Shown here in pieces: positions 23,371 through 35,464 of a stretch of DNA of 64,000 bases. Source of the DNA: Cristatella mucedo (Eukaryota; Bryozoa; Phylactolaemata; Cristatellidae); the NCBI GenBank assembly GCA_009760855.2, contig WPIO01000004.1, forward strand, positions 5,588,501 through 5,652,500, written 5' to 3'. Below the pieces are notes generated by a model. It was not told the DNA's origin. It saw nothing but the letters and a program-made list of their open reading frames with translations, and did no database searches. The position numbers were made by a program, and so were the translations under genes. Positions within the stretch are counted from its first letter, which is position 1; every line of letters begins with the position of its first letter.

Positions 23371-23440
23371 GTGCCTTGTGGTGCCTCGTGGTGCCTCGCG
23401 CTGCATCGAGATGCCTCGAGGTGCCTCGTTGTGCCTCACC
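23371..23440. repeat. 10-bp minisatellite, 7 units (gtgcctcgtg)
   Basis: Seven consecutive 10-bp units: gtgccttgtg, gtgcctcgtg, gtgcctcgcg, ctgcatcgag, atgcctcgag, gtgcctcgtt, gtgcctcacc. It starts exactly where the LINE family-2 copy ends. The word 'atgcctcg' also occurs in the 22-bp array at 63760. Confidence 0.9.
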
Positions 23441-23839
23441 GGCAGTTCGAGCAAGATGGTGGCATCGTAGAGAAGAGTTTGTAATCAAGAGTTTGGGCCG
23501 AGAGGAAGACTGTGGCGGCGGCGGGTGGAACGTGGGCGTCGTCTGATGTTCGGCGGCGCTTCGGCTCAGGCTGATGCTTTGATCGCCGCCATTTAGACTC
23601 TCTGCGGACGATTCGCTGGTGCCGGGCTTGCTTTCAGCTTCCGATTTCGTGTATTTCTGCGGCATGCCATGCTGCGGCCTGGTGCTGCAGCGTCAGCGTT
23701 TCAACATTGGTGGTCGTCGACGGTTTGCCAGCGCGACGAAAACTGTAACGGAAACGTTGAGAAATCACTATTAGGAATACCTGCGTTGCTTTCAAGGGGT
23801 TGAGATGAGCAGTGCCACAGCAGCGCGCGCTGCCGAAGA
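23441..23839. other. No gene seen
   Basis: Unique sequence. A minus-strand frame of 110 codons (23333-23665) overlaps the minisatellite and has no domain. Confidence 0.35.
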
Positions 23840-24350
23840 AATTTTCACCGGAACGAGATACGGCAGACCAGCTAAACTCTTGCATCGAAACTTAAAAGCG
23901 AGTAAGTTCCAGTCAGGTTGTAGAGCTAGCTTATCAGCAGCTAGCCAATTAGCAGCGTCGCTTCGGCGGCATAGCGGCCTTCTCAGGGATGCAGCCTTAG
24001 GTAGAGTATCTGTGCTTTTATTGCTCGATCTCTCGGCAGCTTTTGATACTATTGATCACAAAGTCCTTCTCGGACGCCCCTCATCTTGCTTGTGCATCAC
24101 TGGTTCTGCATTTCAATGGTCCAGGTCCTATCGCCATGCGAGTCTCCGGAGAATCGACGTGAATTCCAGAGAACCGGAGATAAGAGTTCCAGAGAACCGT
24201 TGAAAGTCATCCGACCTGCCTATACGGTTTTCATAGAGGCCTGTACGAGGTACCCCAGGGCTCTATGCTTGGTCTCCAGTTCTTTTCACATACTCTTCCT
24301 CTTGCCGATGTAACCACCAAGCGCCAACCTAGACTATTATTTGTATTCAT
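23840..24350 (+). mobile_element. Decayed LINE family 1, RT fragment
   Basis: A recognisable reverse-transcriptase segment: FQSGCRASLS for FQSGFRADHS, then VLLLLDLSAAFDTIDHKVLL. Frameshifts follow, near 24150-24330. Flanks are truncated on both sides. Confidence 0.85.
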
Positions 24351-27244
24351 ATGACACAGCCGTACGTGTCATTCGTGCTACACACCCTGCTACGCTACCC
24401 GACCGACGTGCTTCCTGATTTCCGAAGCCAGCGACGCTGCCACGTGCACTTTCCCAAGGGGCCAGAGAGGCAATTATTTGACGCCCATTAAAAAAACCAA
24501 GTCAACGTCTCGTGCGCGTCAATGGATGCTCGACGGATGCGCATTGACTTCGTGAAACGCACGCGAAAAGGAATTCGGAGTTTAGCCGCAGAGCGATGCT
24601 AAGCCGCCAGATGGATTTGGCAGAAGCGGGCGAGCGACGAAGCAGGCGACGAAGACGCACCCAGCTCACGGATAGGCGCGTCCGTCGCCGAGGGCATTCC
24701 GCTCGCCGCCGCTGCCAAAGCTGGCAAAGAAAAACAGAGCGTGAGAAACTAGCGGTGTCGAGTTCTAGACGTGTCGTCGTGGCGGCGGCGGCGGCGGCGT
24801 CGGCGGCGGCGTGTCAGGAGCATCAGCGAGCGCTAATGGAATGAGAGAAGCGGCGGCAGCGGCCAAGAGCAATAAGGATCGGCGGCAGAGCCCCAGGTCG
24901 GCCGCGCTCAAGCGACAGCTGCCCCGAGTTCATGTAATGTAATGTAATTCATGACCCCTTGCTCATGGAACGCCGGTGAGCTGTGCGGACAGTCGGAGAA
25001 AGTGACGTGGGGGTCAGTTTGGCAAGTAGTATTTTTCGAAGGCACTGTTTGAGGAAAGCTCCTTGGAGACGTTGCCATGCCGCGCTTCGATGTGCTGGAT
25101 ACCGTGCGAATGATGTCCACCGTCCACTCAGAAGTCTCTCAGAAAGAGAGCGAAACGAAGCGTCCGCCCAGCACTTCCGGTCTCCAGATGGCGTCAGCTC
25201 CGACGACGCTTTTGCGCCGGACTCATAGAGAATACCAAACATCGAGGCGCCCGACGAGATCGAAACGCCCGATGGTTGAAGTGCTCCCTCCGCCTGAATT
25301 CCCTCCGCCTGAACGCCCGTCTGGGACCAGGTCACGCGCTCATTAACAAGCAAGCAGATGTCAAAACCGTCGATGATTCTGTCGACGTAGTCATTGGCTT
25401 CACCAGCGCTGACTCGAGTTTAGCTGCCGAAGCCATCATCATCATCATCGTCATCGTCACAATCGTCATCGTCATCATCATCATCGGGTCGGACTCTTTC
25501 GAATCGTAGGGAGAGCCGGGATCTCGCGCGCCGGTAGTTCTGCCCAAAGTCTCGCTGGGGGAGCTGCGTTGGACGCTCCGCGCAAGCCCCCTCCTCGATT
25601 CCGAATTATTATTCCGAGCACTCTGATAAGTAAGAAGCCTCCCCCATTTCCGATTGTCGCGATCGTCTCCACTGGAGCCTGCGTGGCGTACGTGCGCAGC
25701 AGCGCCGGCGCCAGGCTCTCGCTGGAGCGGCAGCCGGAGCAAGGCCAACCCGACTGGTAACGAGGAGGAGTGTGAGGAGTGTGAGCTCGCGTGTCGAACC
25801 GCCGAAGGGCGCCCGTCGTCGATCGACTCGCCAGCCAGCATTTTGCGAACATGCGATCTTAGTTTGGCTTCCGACAGCTATTTCCGTGCCGCCCGAATCG
25901 TCCGGAGTCGCAGCTGCGTCGTCGTACGCCGGCTTCAGACGACGATGGTAGTACACCGATCGCCTTCTGAAACGACCTTCGTGAAGAGCTTCGAGAAGTT
26001 TTGAGAACGAGCTTCGTGAAGTTCACGCAGTTGCTCTCGAAACGGCGCACATGAATGGCCGCTAGATGACACCGACAGCGGAAGGAAAGTAAATCCTCGC
26101 GGACGAGCCCAGCCTTGCTGCAAGGCAGCAAGACGAAAGATAGCTGAATTATCTGCCGACATCGAATAAGCACGCCAAGGATAGGTTGAAGGGAAACTAA
26201 CAGCTTCACCTACCACACTTTAAAGTGTGAAACTTACAGTTACACTTAAACACTTCAACTTGTTACACATTGTTTACATTGTACTTTGTTTGCTATACTT
26301 AAACTTGGACTTTTTAAAGTGAAACTTACAATTTATTTTTCGCTTACCACAGTTTATAGCGCGACGGTCGCATAGCAAAGACCTGGCGGCCGATGATCTT
26401 AGGTTGACCTCGTTCGACATAAGATTCGCCGCATTTGCGAGCGTCAATTGCAAAATGCGGGCGCCGTCACCTTTGCCGATGTCCCCAAACATTTGAGATG
26501 CCCGACCTTGTCGCATCACCGAGTGAACGAGGTCTTAAGGGGCACTTATATGACCGGATGTACAGTTCAGCTGCAGCGTCTCAGCAATCGACGTCATCGG
26601 AAAACCTTACTACGGCCACATGACTGGGGGGGTATAGCTATCTAGCTCGCGCACTCTTCAAACGCCCTCGGACCAGGGATTGATGTTATTGAATGCATAT
26701 GCCGGGAGACAAAGGGCCTTATTGTAGATCTTATTTCATTCGAGTGATAGCGAAATGCAATTAAAGACGCTGCTGCTGCTGGTGCTATGTTAGCTCCGGA
26801 CGCTAGCTGACCACAATCAGTTCCGAGTGTCGCGTGAGAATTCGATCGGAAACGATAAGGTGGCCGATGTGGGGCGAGGCGGAAGAACTGTGCTTTGCGC
26901 TTGCTATACGCTTCAGAGAACTGGCTTCAAAGGAAATGGGTATTTGAGAAACTCCACAGCTAAACGAAAGTCCTTGCAGTATTGTTTAAACTAGACACTG
27001 AATTTCCTATTAAGTACAGCAGAGCTCCTAGCTAGGCAAAACGGATAGTTGCGGCCATAAATGCAAAAGTGTAGGTGTGTCTATGGTCCTAACAGTACTG
27101 CAGGATATGGGTCGAGCACTCGCCGCAAACAGCCCTGAGGCAATTTCTACGACCTATCTAGAACAACCTAAACAAGAGCATCTCATAATTTCTTACCTCG
27201 ATAGATTAGTCATTTTTAATGACATCAGAATAAGCACATACTTG
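24351..27244. other. Gene-free stretch with short repeats
   Basis: GC-rich near 24590-24900, where a (GGC)n run makes a poly-Ala frame. A pentamer run (atgtaatgtaatgtaat) at 24935-24951 resembles the end of LINE family 2. A (CAT)n run lies at 25434-25488. A 16-bp palindrome (cacactttaaagtgtg) at 26214-26229 begins an AT-rich patch in which 'aagtg(t)gaaacttaca' recurs. No frame has a domain I recognise. Confidence 0.45.
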
Positions 27245-28770
27245 TTAATTAGTGATAGTAGTAATAATACACTTTATAAAGCGCCCTCAGAGAACTCAAT
27301 CTTTCTAGGCACTTTACATTTGCTGCAATGGAAACACTATCGAATGGTGAGTGGTACTGTGCTTGATAAACAACATGTTAGGGGTGACATGGCCAGGGTC
27401 AGCATGCAAGTGTGGTTCGTGGCAGCATGCGCAGTGTCAGCACGCATAAGCACATGAAGAACGAATCACAGGGGCCCATTAAATGATGTAATTATAGGAA
27501 AGTTATTAAGTTCTTTTTAAATGTAGTCAAGTAAGGGGATGTCGAGATGCAAGTCGGGAGTGGGTTCCAGGCTTTGTGAGCACATGAATTTAATTCACGG
27601 TCTCCAAAGGATTTGAGGTTTGTACAAGGTATAGGTAAACAGTTCATTTCCAAAAAGCGGTTGGTACGATGCTTGGCCTGGTGGGGGGGGAGTAAATCTG
27701 ATAGGTAGACTGGAGCTAAATAATGAAGGGACCTGAAAGTGAGCGACAAAACCTCGAAATCGATCCATCGCTTGACTGGGAGCAAGTGCAGGTCTGCGAG
27801 AAGTGGCGTGATGTGGCAATTGCGACGCACACGACAGACAAGCCTAGCTGCAGAGTTTTGCATCAGCTGTAAGAGCCTGATTGCACATGCCGGTAGGCCA
27901 GCAATCAATGAGTTTCAGAAGTCAAAACGAGATGTCAAAAATGCATGGAAAAATTTAGATGTGGTATCTCTGTCTAAACAAGCCCGAATTATAGCAATGT
28001 TATGTAACTGAAAGTAGGCAGAATTGATTGTGGAGCTGATGTGGTCGTCTAACGAAAAGTCACTTTGGAACATGACACCTAGATTTCGTGCAGATTCAAC
28101 GGGATATATGCTGGCAGAGCCAATTTTGAGCGTCAGCCTTTCCAGTTTCTGAATCAGACCGGTTTGCCAATAACTTGTACGTTAGTTTTATCATTACTTA
28201 ATTTAAGAAAATTGTCTGCCATTCATGCGCGGACGTCATCAATACATGCAGTAAGGAAGGTGAAAACATCCGACGTAGCAGAGGGCTGGGAGGGATCAAT
28301 GCATGCAGCAAGTGAGTTGAGAGGATTTGAGGTGCTCGAAGGCTGGGAGGGATCAAAGCAAAGGTACAACTGAGTGCCATCCGCGTAGAAGTGAAAGCCT
28401 AGAAGATTGTGCTTGGCAATCACATCAGCGAGAGGCAGAGTATAAACCGTGAAAAGAACCGGACCTAGCACTGAGCCCTGAGGTACTCCATATTTCAGAG
28501 GTACTTCAGATGATCTTTGTCCATTCACGTCAATACTCTGGAGTCTGCCACTGAGATAGGACCTGAACCACTGCAGAGCAGTGCCAGTGATGCCCAGGCG
28601 AGATGAGAGGCGCTCTAGAAGAACTTTGTGATCGATGGTATCAAAAGCTGCCGAAAGATCGAGCAAAACAAGCAGAGATACTCGACCCATGTCTGCTTTC
28701 CCAAATCAGTCGTTGTACACCCGAAGCAGTGATTTCTTTGCCACACTTTCTTGCTAAATGCGAAACGCAA
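27245..28770 (-). mobile_element. LINE family 1, long decayed copy
   Basis: Antisense copy from its tail (27278-27330, complement of gagttctctgagggcgct) through 3' UTR and C-terminal domain into the RT domain. It reads LLVLLDLSAAFDTIDHKVLL, GVPQGSVLGPVLF and YADG in place of YADD, a damaged catalytic box. An in-frame 60-bp tandem duplication follows this box. A frameshift near 28190-28230 separates the two coding halves. Dead element. Confidence 0.92.
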
Positions 28771-29540
28771 GACGTGAATTTGTCAGTTTTCTCATCTGAA
28801 ACGGGCTGACTTCAAGCTAAACAAAAGTCGCTGTGCTGGTCGTAAAATAGGGTTTTCAGGGTATCGTGGTCATTTGCTGTACTTCCGATGCGGTAGAGCC
28901 AATGAGGTATTAGCACAAAGTACCGAGGAAAAACAATTGCGTTACCTTGGTACGAGGCCCCTACGTGGCTCAACAAGGCTTCAGTATTGATCAAAGTATT
29001 GACCTTGGTCCGAAACGAAGCGAGGCGGTAAATTAGAACGAGCCAGCAGCGAGCTGTCAGACGTACAGTGCAGTGCACGAGCGAACATCGCAGCCATTTT
29101 CAATGCGCTCACTATGCGCCGTTCGACTGCGGACGACGTCGTCAAAGGTTGATCGCTTGTTTGCCAATTGAAGGTCGGCGCCTTTCGTCAAGCGGGCAGC
29201 ACGACGGGCCGCCGGTGGCTGGTTTTAAAAGGAAACCCGCCGCAAAATGAGGCCAAGCCAGCGGCAGAAGTTGCAGGGCGCTCGTGCGCACCTGTCGCCG
29301 CTCCCACCGCGCTTCGCCGTGACAAAGGAAAACCGCACCTCGCTGTGACAAAGGAAAATGCGTCTCGCAGGTCCCGGGAGTTGAGTCTCCTGCGTGTCGA
29401 ATATGAGAGTCTTGACAGCGACCCATTCTAACATCGAAATCGGATAGCGACCCGGTGCTTCGTACAGCTAAGTAATTCCAGTAGGGTACGCAACGGGCTC
29501 TACTTTACTAGCAATGCGTGCCGCATCTCAGGGTGATCAG
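28771..29540. other. No gene seen
   Basis: Unique DNA, GC-rich around 29160-29400. Overlapping frames of under 95 codons on both strands have no domain. Confidence 0.35.
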
Positions 29541-30060
29541 CGTATGAATGTAATGTAATGCATCTCCCTCTGCAACTCCACAAAGACTGCGTAGGTGTTA
29601 CGCAGGAGAGCTTAGTATAGCGCACACTCGCAGCCTGGGCGGCTTTCGGTAGCCAGCAGACTTCACCCCACGTGACAAAGAGAAAGTGGGAAGCAGAGCA
29701 GAGCCAGAAGAGCAGCTGAATTAGTGGGTGCAACTTGGAAGTAGCAGCTCAGGACCGCTGGAAAAGTATGATCACGTGGTCCGCAGCAGGAGCAGAGTAG
29801 TTGTCACTGCTTGAGAATCGCGGAAATGAATTCCACAGTCCAGGACCTGCAGAGCGAAAGCCTCTGTTGCCAGCGGTCTTTAAGCGGAGGAACGGAACTG
29901 CTAATTTGTTGTCCACGCACGATCTGAGGGCACGAGGAGGCTGAAACGTGCGCGGCAGTTCAGCTAGGCACGGAGGAGCCGAGCCGCGGCAGGCGGCCTT
30001 GTGAGTCCGCGTTCCGGTCTCGCACTGCTCCGGTCCGACGGCCAAGTGCGGCCGCAACTG
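29541..30060 (-). mobile_element. LINE family 2, 3' part
   Basis: Begins with the pentamer tail (gaatgtaatgtaatgcatct), then the 3' UTR words ttacgcaggagagcttagta and gcggctttcggtagccagca. The minus strand then reads LAELPRTFQPPRALRSC, LRLKTAGNRGFRSAGPGLWN, a C-terminal region typical of L2-group ORF2. Confidence 0.85.
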
Positions 30061-31130
30061 ACCTACTGAGCGCGTTCATTGGCGTCCGACCCTGCGACCC
30101 CTGCGACTTTTCTCTCGCGCCCTTTAGAGCGCCCAGCGCTCGCGCGTCCAGTCCGCCGGGGAGAACGTACCTGCAGGTGAACAGGCCGGATGTACGGTCG
30201 CGCACCGCCGTTGTTGACTTTTGCCCGCTATATCCGTCATGCGCTTGACGTGGCCGGTAAGCGCAACCTCGCCACAAAGCGCCGAGCCTAATTAACGAGT
30301 TGCCCGCGACGGTTAACAAATAGCGAGCAATTAGCGGCGGCCGCTCATTAATAGCGCTCGAGCGGCCGCGGTCGGTCGATAAACATGTCAGCCGGGGCAG
30401 CGCGGAGGTGGGAGCGCGGAGGACCCGTCAGTGCGCTTCCGCTTCGAGCCAATAATCGCAGCGCCGGCCCCGGAAAGGTGTTGCCGCTCTGCAGCCGTGC
30501 GATACGTTGCACCTGTGTAAAGACGAAGGGGACGACACGCCCGCTGCACGACGGCTCTATTTTTAGGCACTTGACACCCAGCGGTTGCTGGACTCGCTCG
30601 CCTGCGACAGCTCGTCGCTCGCCGAGAGCAGACGAAGAACGAGCGCCCGCAGGCTCGTTCTACAACGCTGCGCGGCGGCGGCGCAGGCCGGTGCGCATGC
30701 GCAGCGCTGTGTACGCCGCGCGCTTACCCGGATGTACGCAACGGCGCGCCAGAGCCGGCGGCGCTGGCGGCTCGGCGCGTGCCGCCAGCGCCGCCGGCTC
30801 TGACGGTGACGAAGCAACGCCGGTGCCGGTCGAAACCGTCGTGCGCGAGCGCATGCTAGTGGGGCTGTCGGAGCGCCGAGAGGGGCTCTTCCCCCATCCT
30901 GGTTCGCCGACCGACCGCAAGGACTTGAGAGTCGTCTGCTTCAACGCTCACTTCGCACGCTGGGATAATTTGAAAGGGGGCAGACGGACGAGGTCGAGCT
31001 GATGGCTAAACCTTGAATTTGAAGGAGAGTGGTGACGCGATGGCTGTGACAGCTTCAACGGGCTGGCAATGTGTGGACACGCTGCTGAGACGCCGGCGCG
31101 TGCGTAACCTTCGCTGTTTCCCTTTGCAGC
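30061..31130. other. CpG-rich stretch with a perfect hairpin
   Basis: CpG-dense DNA with TAATTA-type words near 30290-30350 and an open frame of 205 codons (30385-31002) lacking a domain. It could be a CpG island of an unseen gene. The hairpin at 30751-30801 is listed separately. Confidence 0.4.
30751..30801. repeat. Perfect 21-bp hairpin, 9-nt loop
   Basis: Left arm 30751-30771 (agagccggcggcgctggcgg, c) and right arm 30781-30801 are exact complements. The loop is tcggcgcgt. Confidence 0.95.
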
Positions 31131-31202
31131 AAATGTAAAGCGCCTAGAAAGAGATTAAGTTCTCTGAGGGCGCTTTATCAAGTACATTATTATTATTATT
31201 AC
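31131..31202 (+). mobile_element. Solo LINE family 1 tail
   Basis: Only the final ~70 bp of the element: aaatgtaaagcgcctagaaa, agagattaagttctctgagg, gcgctttatcaagtac and then (ATT)n. An extremely short 5'-truncated insertion, or a relic of one. Confidence 0.8.
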
Positions 31203-33138
31203 GTTGCTCAGCGTGCCAGCTGTCGCTTGGCTAAATCGTGGAGATTGCCTAAAAGTCATGCATCATTCGTCCCAGGATCTACGGGCTCGTTGCCCCCGCG
31301 CCATCTCGGAGAGGGATCGTCTCGTTACTGGTGGACTCACGCGAATACAAGAAGTCAAGCGGCTCTCAGTGAATAGAGCTGCATTGCCAGGTCACACCCG
31401 TAAGACAAACAGGTGCAAATATAAAGACTCGGTCGTCTCGTCGAGCCATAGAGAAGCATTCACCAGTGACCATGCAAAGTCGCAAAGTGTACGAGATTCG
31501 TTCCGCACACAGCCCCTGTCAATCGGAAGGGCGGTGTGCCGCCTGAAGGTTCAGCTTTACCAAGTTTTCCCCACGAGTTGTCTCCCCAACAGACGACCTT
31601 GAGCAGTTTCCAACCTCACCCGTTGGCAACTTTTGCGCGTTCGTGCAATCAAAGGAATGCGCTCGCGCATGCAGTACTCACGAAGCATAACTTTGCAATC
31701 GGGCCTCTGCCGATGCGACCTCCTCATTCCGCCTTTCCTCACATAGAAAGACAGTTCTATAGAAGGAGGGCTTAACCAAAGATTCGGCATACCCGTTACA
31801 AGGTCGGGAACTTTTCTTCAAAATATGCAACGAACAACCTCGTTTGACCTTCACTTAAATCTATTTATTTTAGCATTAATTTATTTTAAATAAGAATTTC
31901 ACTATAACTGCTCGCTATAAAAATTATTTTGAATTCATAAAAATTTGGAAAGCTTTTAGAGCTGTCGGAGGTGCACCCACCGAATTACCAATTTAGACAG
32001 GATGCGAAGAAATTCATACCTTTATTTGTAGAGAGAGTGTAGCGAAACGAATTCCCAGCGCTTACCAGCAGGCGTCTTTCAGTTCGTCTAGAAAGAATAA
32101 CCTAATCAGTAACTCTAAAAACTATAATCGCTCCAGGAGAAGTTGTAACCGTTCTGGAAGGCGACACTGAACGTGCGCGATGCCGAATGTGTGCCGTTCG
32201 GCTGGCCCTATTTAAACCTGTCCAAAAGCATCCATTTAGAAACTCTACAAGTATGACCCCCCTCCTTGAGGGCTTCTCTGGAAACCGGCAGCAAACGTGC
32301 GCGCGGAGGGCACGCCGGTATAGCTGCCTTACTAGCCCAATCTAAAAGAAAATCAGTTGCCGCTACAGATAAAGACTCGCTGAAGATGTGACATCGGCTA
32401 TAACGGATGTGTCAGATGTGACGTCAGCAAGCCCCTAGAGCCGTCGCGAGATAATTTTCGCGCAACGATATAGTGCTGCCGTCGCCGCTCTGGAATAAGC
32501 GCGCATGATCTGCCGCGCTTACGTGGCTAACGCGGAGGCTCAAGGCTCAATAGATATATGCTGCTGCAACGACCTCACTGCGACTCCCTGCCAGAGCGAC
32601 CGGGAGCGACGCGTCTGAATTTCAACATCCTACGGCGCCGCGCTACGGTTAGTGCCGCAGTATGCCGCAAAATGGCTATACAGGTGCTATTTTCAGCCTG
32701 CAGAGCTGCTTTAAGAAGTTAAATTATCTAGCGATTTCCTACCTTGAGGGTGATCCTAAGAGATCAACTTGGAACCGGAGCTCCAACGCGTACGAGACGA
32801 TTTTTAAAACGGTGGCGTGGGGGCCCCCTTAGATTAATAGACCCCGAAGCGTTAAAGCGTTAAAGCTCACCAAACCGCAGGTCTGCCAAGGAAAGGCCCG
32901 CCGAAGGAATCGATCGAGATCGCTGGGCCGCCACCACGTTCCGCCACCCCAGCCCGGCTTTGCCTGCCGGCAAAAGAGCTGCGTGCATGCTCGCCTATGG
33001 CCGCGTGGTTCTAATCCGACTGCGTCATTCTAAGAGAGTCCACATTAAGCGCGGTCGTCGCCGTCGTCGCTGAGAGTGGCTGACAGAGAGACAGTGAGTC
33101 AAAGTGGGCAAGTGAGAGTGAGCGAGAGATAGATACCG
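31203..33138. other. No gene seen
   Basis: Ordinary composition. A 132-codon frame (31204-31602) has no domain. Nothing else recognisable in almost 2 kb. Confidence 0.4.
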
Positions 33139-33225
<87 letters not shown>

Positions 33226-33356
33226 AGACAGGGAGAGAGGAGAGAGAGAGATAGAGAGAGACTTACACACACAGAGACAGGGAGACAGAGAGACAGAGAG
33301 ACACAGAGACAGAGAGACCGGGAGACAGAGAGAGGGAGAGACGGAGAGACAGAGAG
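33139..33356. repeat. (AG)n microsatellite
   Basis: Pure AG run at 33140-33221, then an interrupted AG/ACAG/GGGAGAC mixture to 33356. Confidence 0.95.
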
Positions 33357-33451
33357 GTAGTTAGGCGGAGCTTATGTTGGAGAGCGAGCGAGGATGTGAG
33401 AATGTTCAGGTGTACACTGAGGCAGATTGAGACGTTGCGCTCGCGCTCGAA

Positions 33452-33603
33452 TATAAAATAAATATAATTCATTTGTATAGCACCCTAAGAGGGCTTAATT
33501 TCTATTCAGGTGCTTCACATATGCCTCGGGGCTCGAGCCCACGACCTCAGCCAGAGCCTGGTCGGGGCGAGCACGTTAGCCACTGGACCAAACCAGCTCG
33601 GCG
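33452..33603 (-). mobile_element. SINE-A copy 2
   Basis: Minus-strand copy with the tRNA-like head (gctggtttggtccagtggct), B-box gggctcgagcccc, and L2-like tail (atgtgaagcacctgaataga, aattaagccctcttagggtg). Very similar to copies 1 and 3. Confidence 0.82.
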
Positions 33604-34232
33604 TTGGTAGGACTCCGATGGCGGGTCCCGGTCACGGGGCAGGATGCATAGACGCTACCGCAGGGGGAGCCACCGAGGCACTGCGAGGGATGCCGGTTCG
33701 TATGCTTAGTGTGCCTAGTGTTCGTGCGTGCTAGTTAGGCTGCGGTTAGCAGCAGAGCTTGCGGAAGAGGCAGCGCAGCTGAGGCCATTGGGGCGACAGA
33801 CCCAGTGCGTCTCTTGCGTACATGTCATGGACGTGGCGTGGAGGAAGAGGTATCTTGGGTAATCGACGCGACAGCCGCGTAACGCGCTTCTAACATCCAC
33901 AACCAATGACGTAGCAGTCAGGCCCCGACGGAGGTCGTGCTTGTTACGGTCGGGCCTCGGCAGCCGCTCGGCACGAGTTACCAAGGCGCAATGGGCGTGG
34001 TCGCACGGTCGCCGCAGCCCCAAAAAGAGGCTAAAAAGCACGATTGGCCGAAGCAGCAGCTCCACGGGGGGGGGGCGGGGCTGGGTGAGGCAGCTCGCGC
34101 GGACGTCCAGCGTAAGCACTCGCGGCGGCTACCGGTTTAGTTGGCATCTCGTTGGCCGAAACTTCCGGTAGCTTCTTTCATACAGAATGACGGCTTTCAA
34201 TTTAAGAAAACTGCGATTCTGCCCCCACTAAA
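33604..34232. other. No gene seen
   Basis: GC-rich unique sequence. Overlapping frames of up to 134 codons on both strands have no domain. A G9 run lies near 34066-34074. Confidence 0.35.
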
Positions 34233-34406
34233 GTAATGGCTCACCAGGTAAGGCGGTTGCTTTTCACTACCTCGGCATCGAGGTCGTGGGTTCGAATCCT
34301 GGGGTTGGCGATCCTTTATCGCCACTGCAAGCGGTGGTGATAGCCGTAAATGCTCTTCTGTCGCTATACAAAAAGAGGCTGTTAAATCAGCTAGTATTTT
34401 TTTAAA
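34233..34406 (+). mobile_element. SINE-B copy 2
   Basis: Head taatggctcaccaggtaagg, middle hairpin acctcggcatcgaggt, B-box ggttcgaatcc, body gcaagcggtggtgatagccg, and end ctatacaaaaagaggctgtt. Confidence 0.88.
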
Positions 34407-34589
34407 GTAGTGCTGATAACCTGGGTCTGTCATTACAATCTAGGAAAATGGTTACAAGTCATTTTTGGAAAATCTTTTTAGATAGCGTCAAAAGGGCGTC
34501 CGGGCGCTACCTTACGCTGCAAGATATTGAGATCAGCACCCTGATTTGCAGAGCCTGAAGCTACGTCCCTGAGACCTTGACCCAGTCAA

Positions 34590-34825
34590 GCAGTGAACCG
34601 ACTTCAAAGTTTTGTCACTCACGCTTAGGTCCTTTCATTCTTCGATTTCAGCCTAGCTATCAGATCTACTCGCCCACCAGGCTAGAGTCGTACCATCCGC
34701 TTGTCGGAGTCTAATCGTAAACCTACACCTCGTACGAACCTCAAATTTTATGGAGATCGCGCCTTTTGTTCGTATGCTCCCAAAGCCTGGAACCCACTTC
34801 CGACTGGCACTTGTCGTAATTAGGA
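34590..34825 (+). mobile_element. LINE family 1 C-terminal fragment
   Basis: Decayed C-terminal coding region matching about 7500-7720: gtcaagcagtgaaccgactt, cttaggtcctttcattct, cgtatgctcccaaagcctgg. Frames are broken. Confidence 0.8.
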
Positions 34826-35464
34826 GCTACTCATAGTCTCTCGCAAACTCCCTTCGATGTCGCCGCTGGTGAGAAAGCGCTTGGAGTCGTCTCGCCTGTT
34901 CGCAGGCGCCGCGACGAGGAAAAGACCTGTCAATACTGCCAAACTGCTACAACGGGGGCCATGCGTGCGACCCAGGACGGGAAAAGCGCTCGCTGGTGAC
35001 GTTTGGGGTGGCGGGAGCCGAGTCGTCATGAGAGCAAAGAGTTAGTTGCTACTGCCGATCCGTCGCCGCCCCCCGGCACCCGCGCCCCGTCCTTAAGTGT
35101 CGAGGGGAAGACTGAGGTCTGGCCGAAACTTCTCGACAATGCAGCTAGCCGACGCTCAGAGGAGACACGTTGAGAGATTAGACGGAGAGTAGATTTAGCT
35201 CGAAACGTCGTCCGCGCGAGCTGAATGTGATGGAGGACCGAGAGTGACGGAGAGAGGACTAGCACGTGACTCGCCGTCGCATCTCACTCGCTACTAACAG
35301 AGCCGCTGAATGAACGATTTGGCGGATTATGAGCGCTCCGTTGGTGGCGCAGGGAGCCGTGTGTAGCTAAGGTAATTAAATGAGATAATTTAATAAGATA
35401 ATTAAGGTAATTAAAGTAAATAAGAGGAGTACTTCCAAGTTGAACGCCATTTCAAGGAGTTGAG
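34826..35464. other. No gene seen
   Basis: GC-rich to about 35300, then AT-rich words (taattaaatgagataattta) near 35370-35420. No supported feature. Confidence 0.35.

Noticed and set aside
30385-31002. 205-codon frame in a CpG-rich block
   Set aside because: Runs through a hairpin and has no domain; CpG-rich DNA has few stops.
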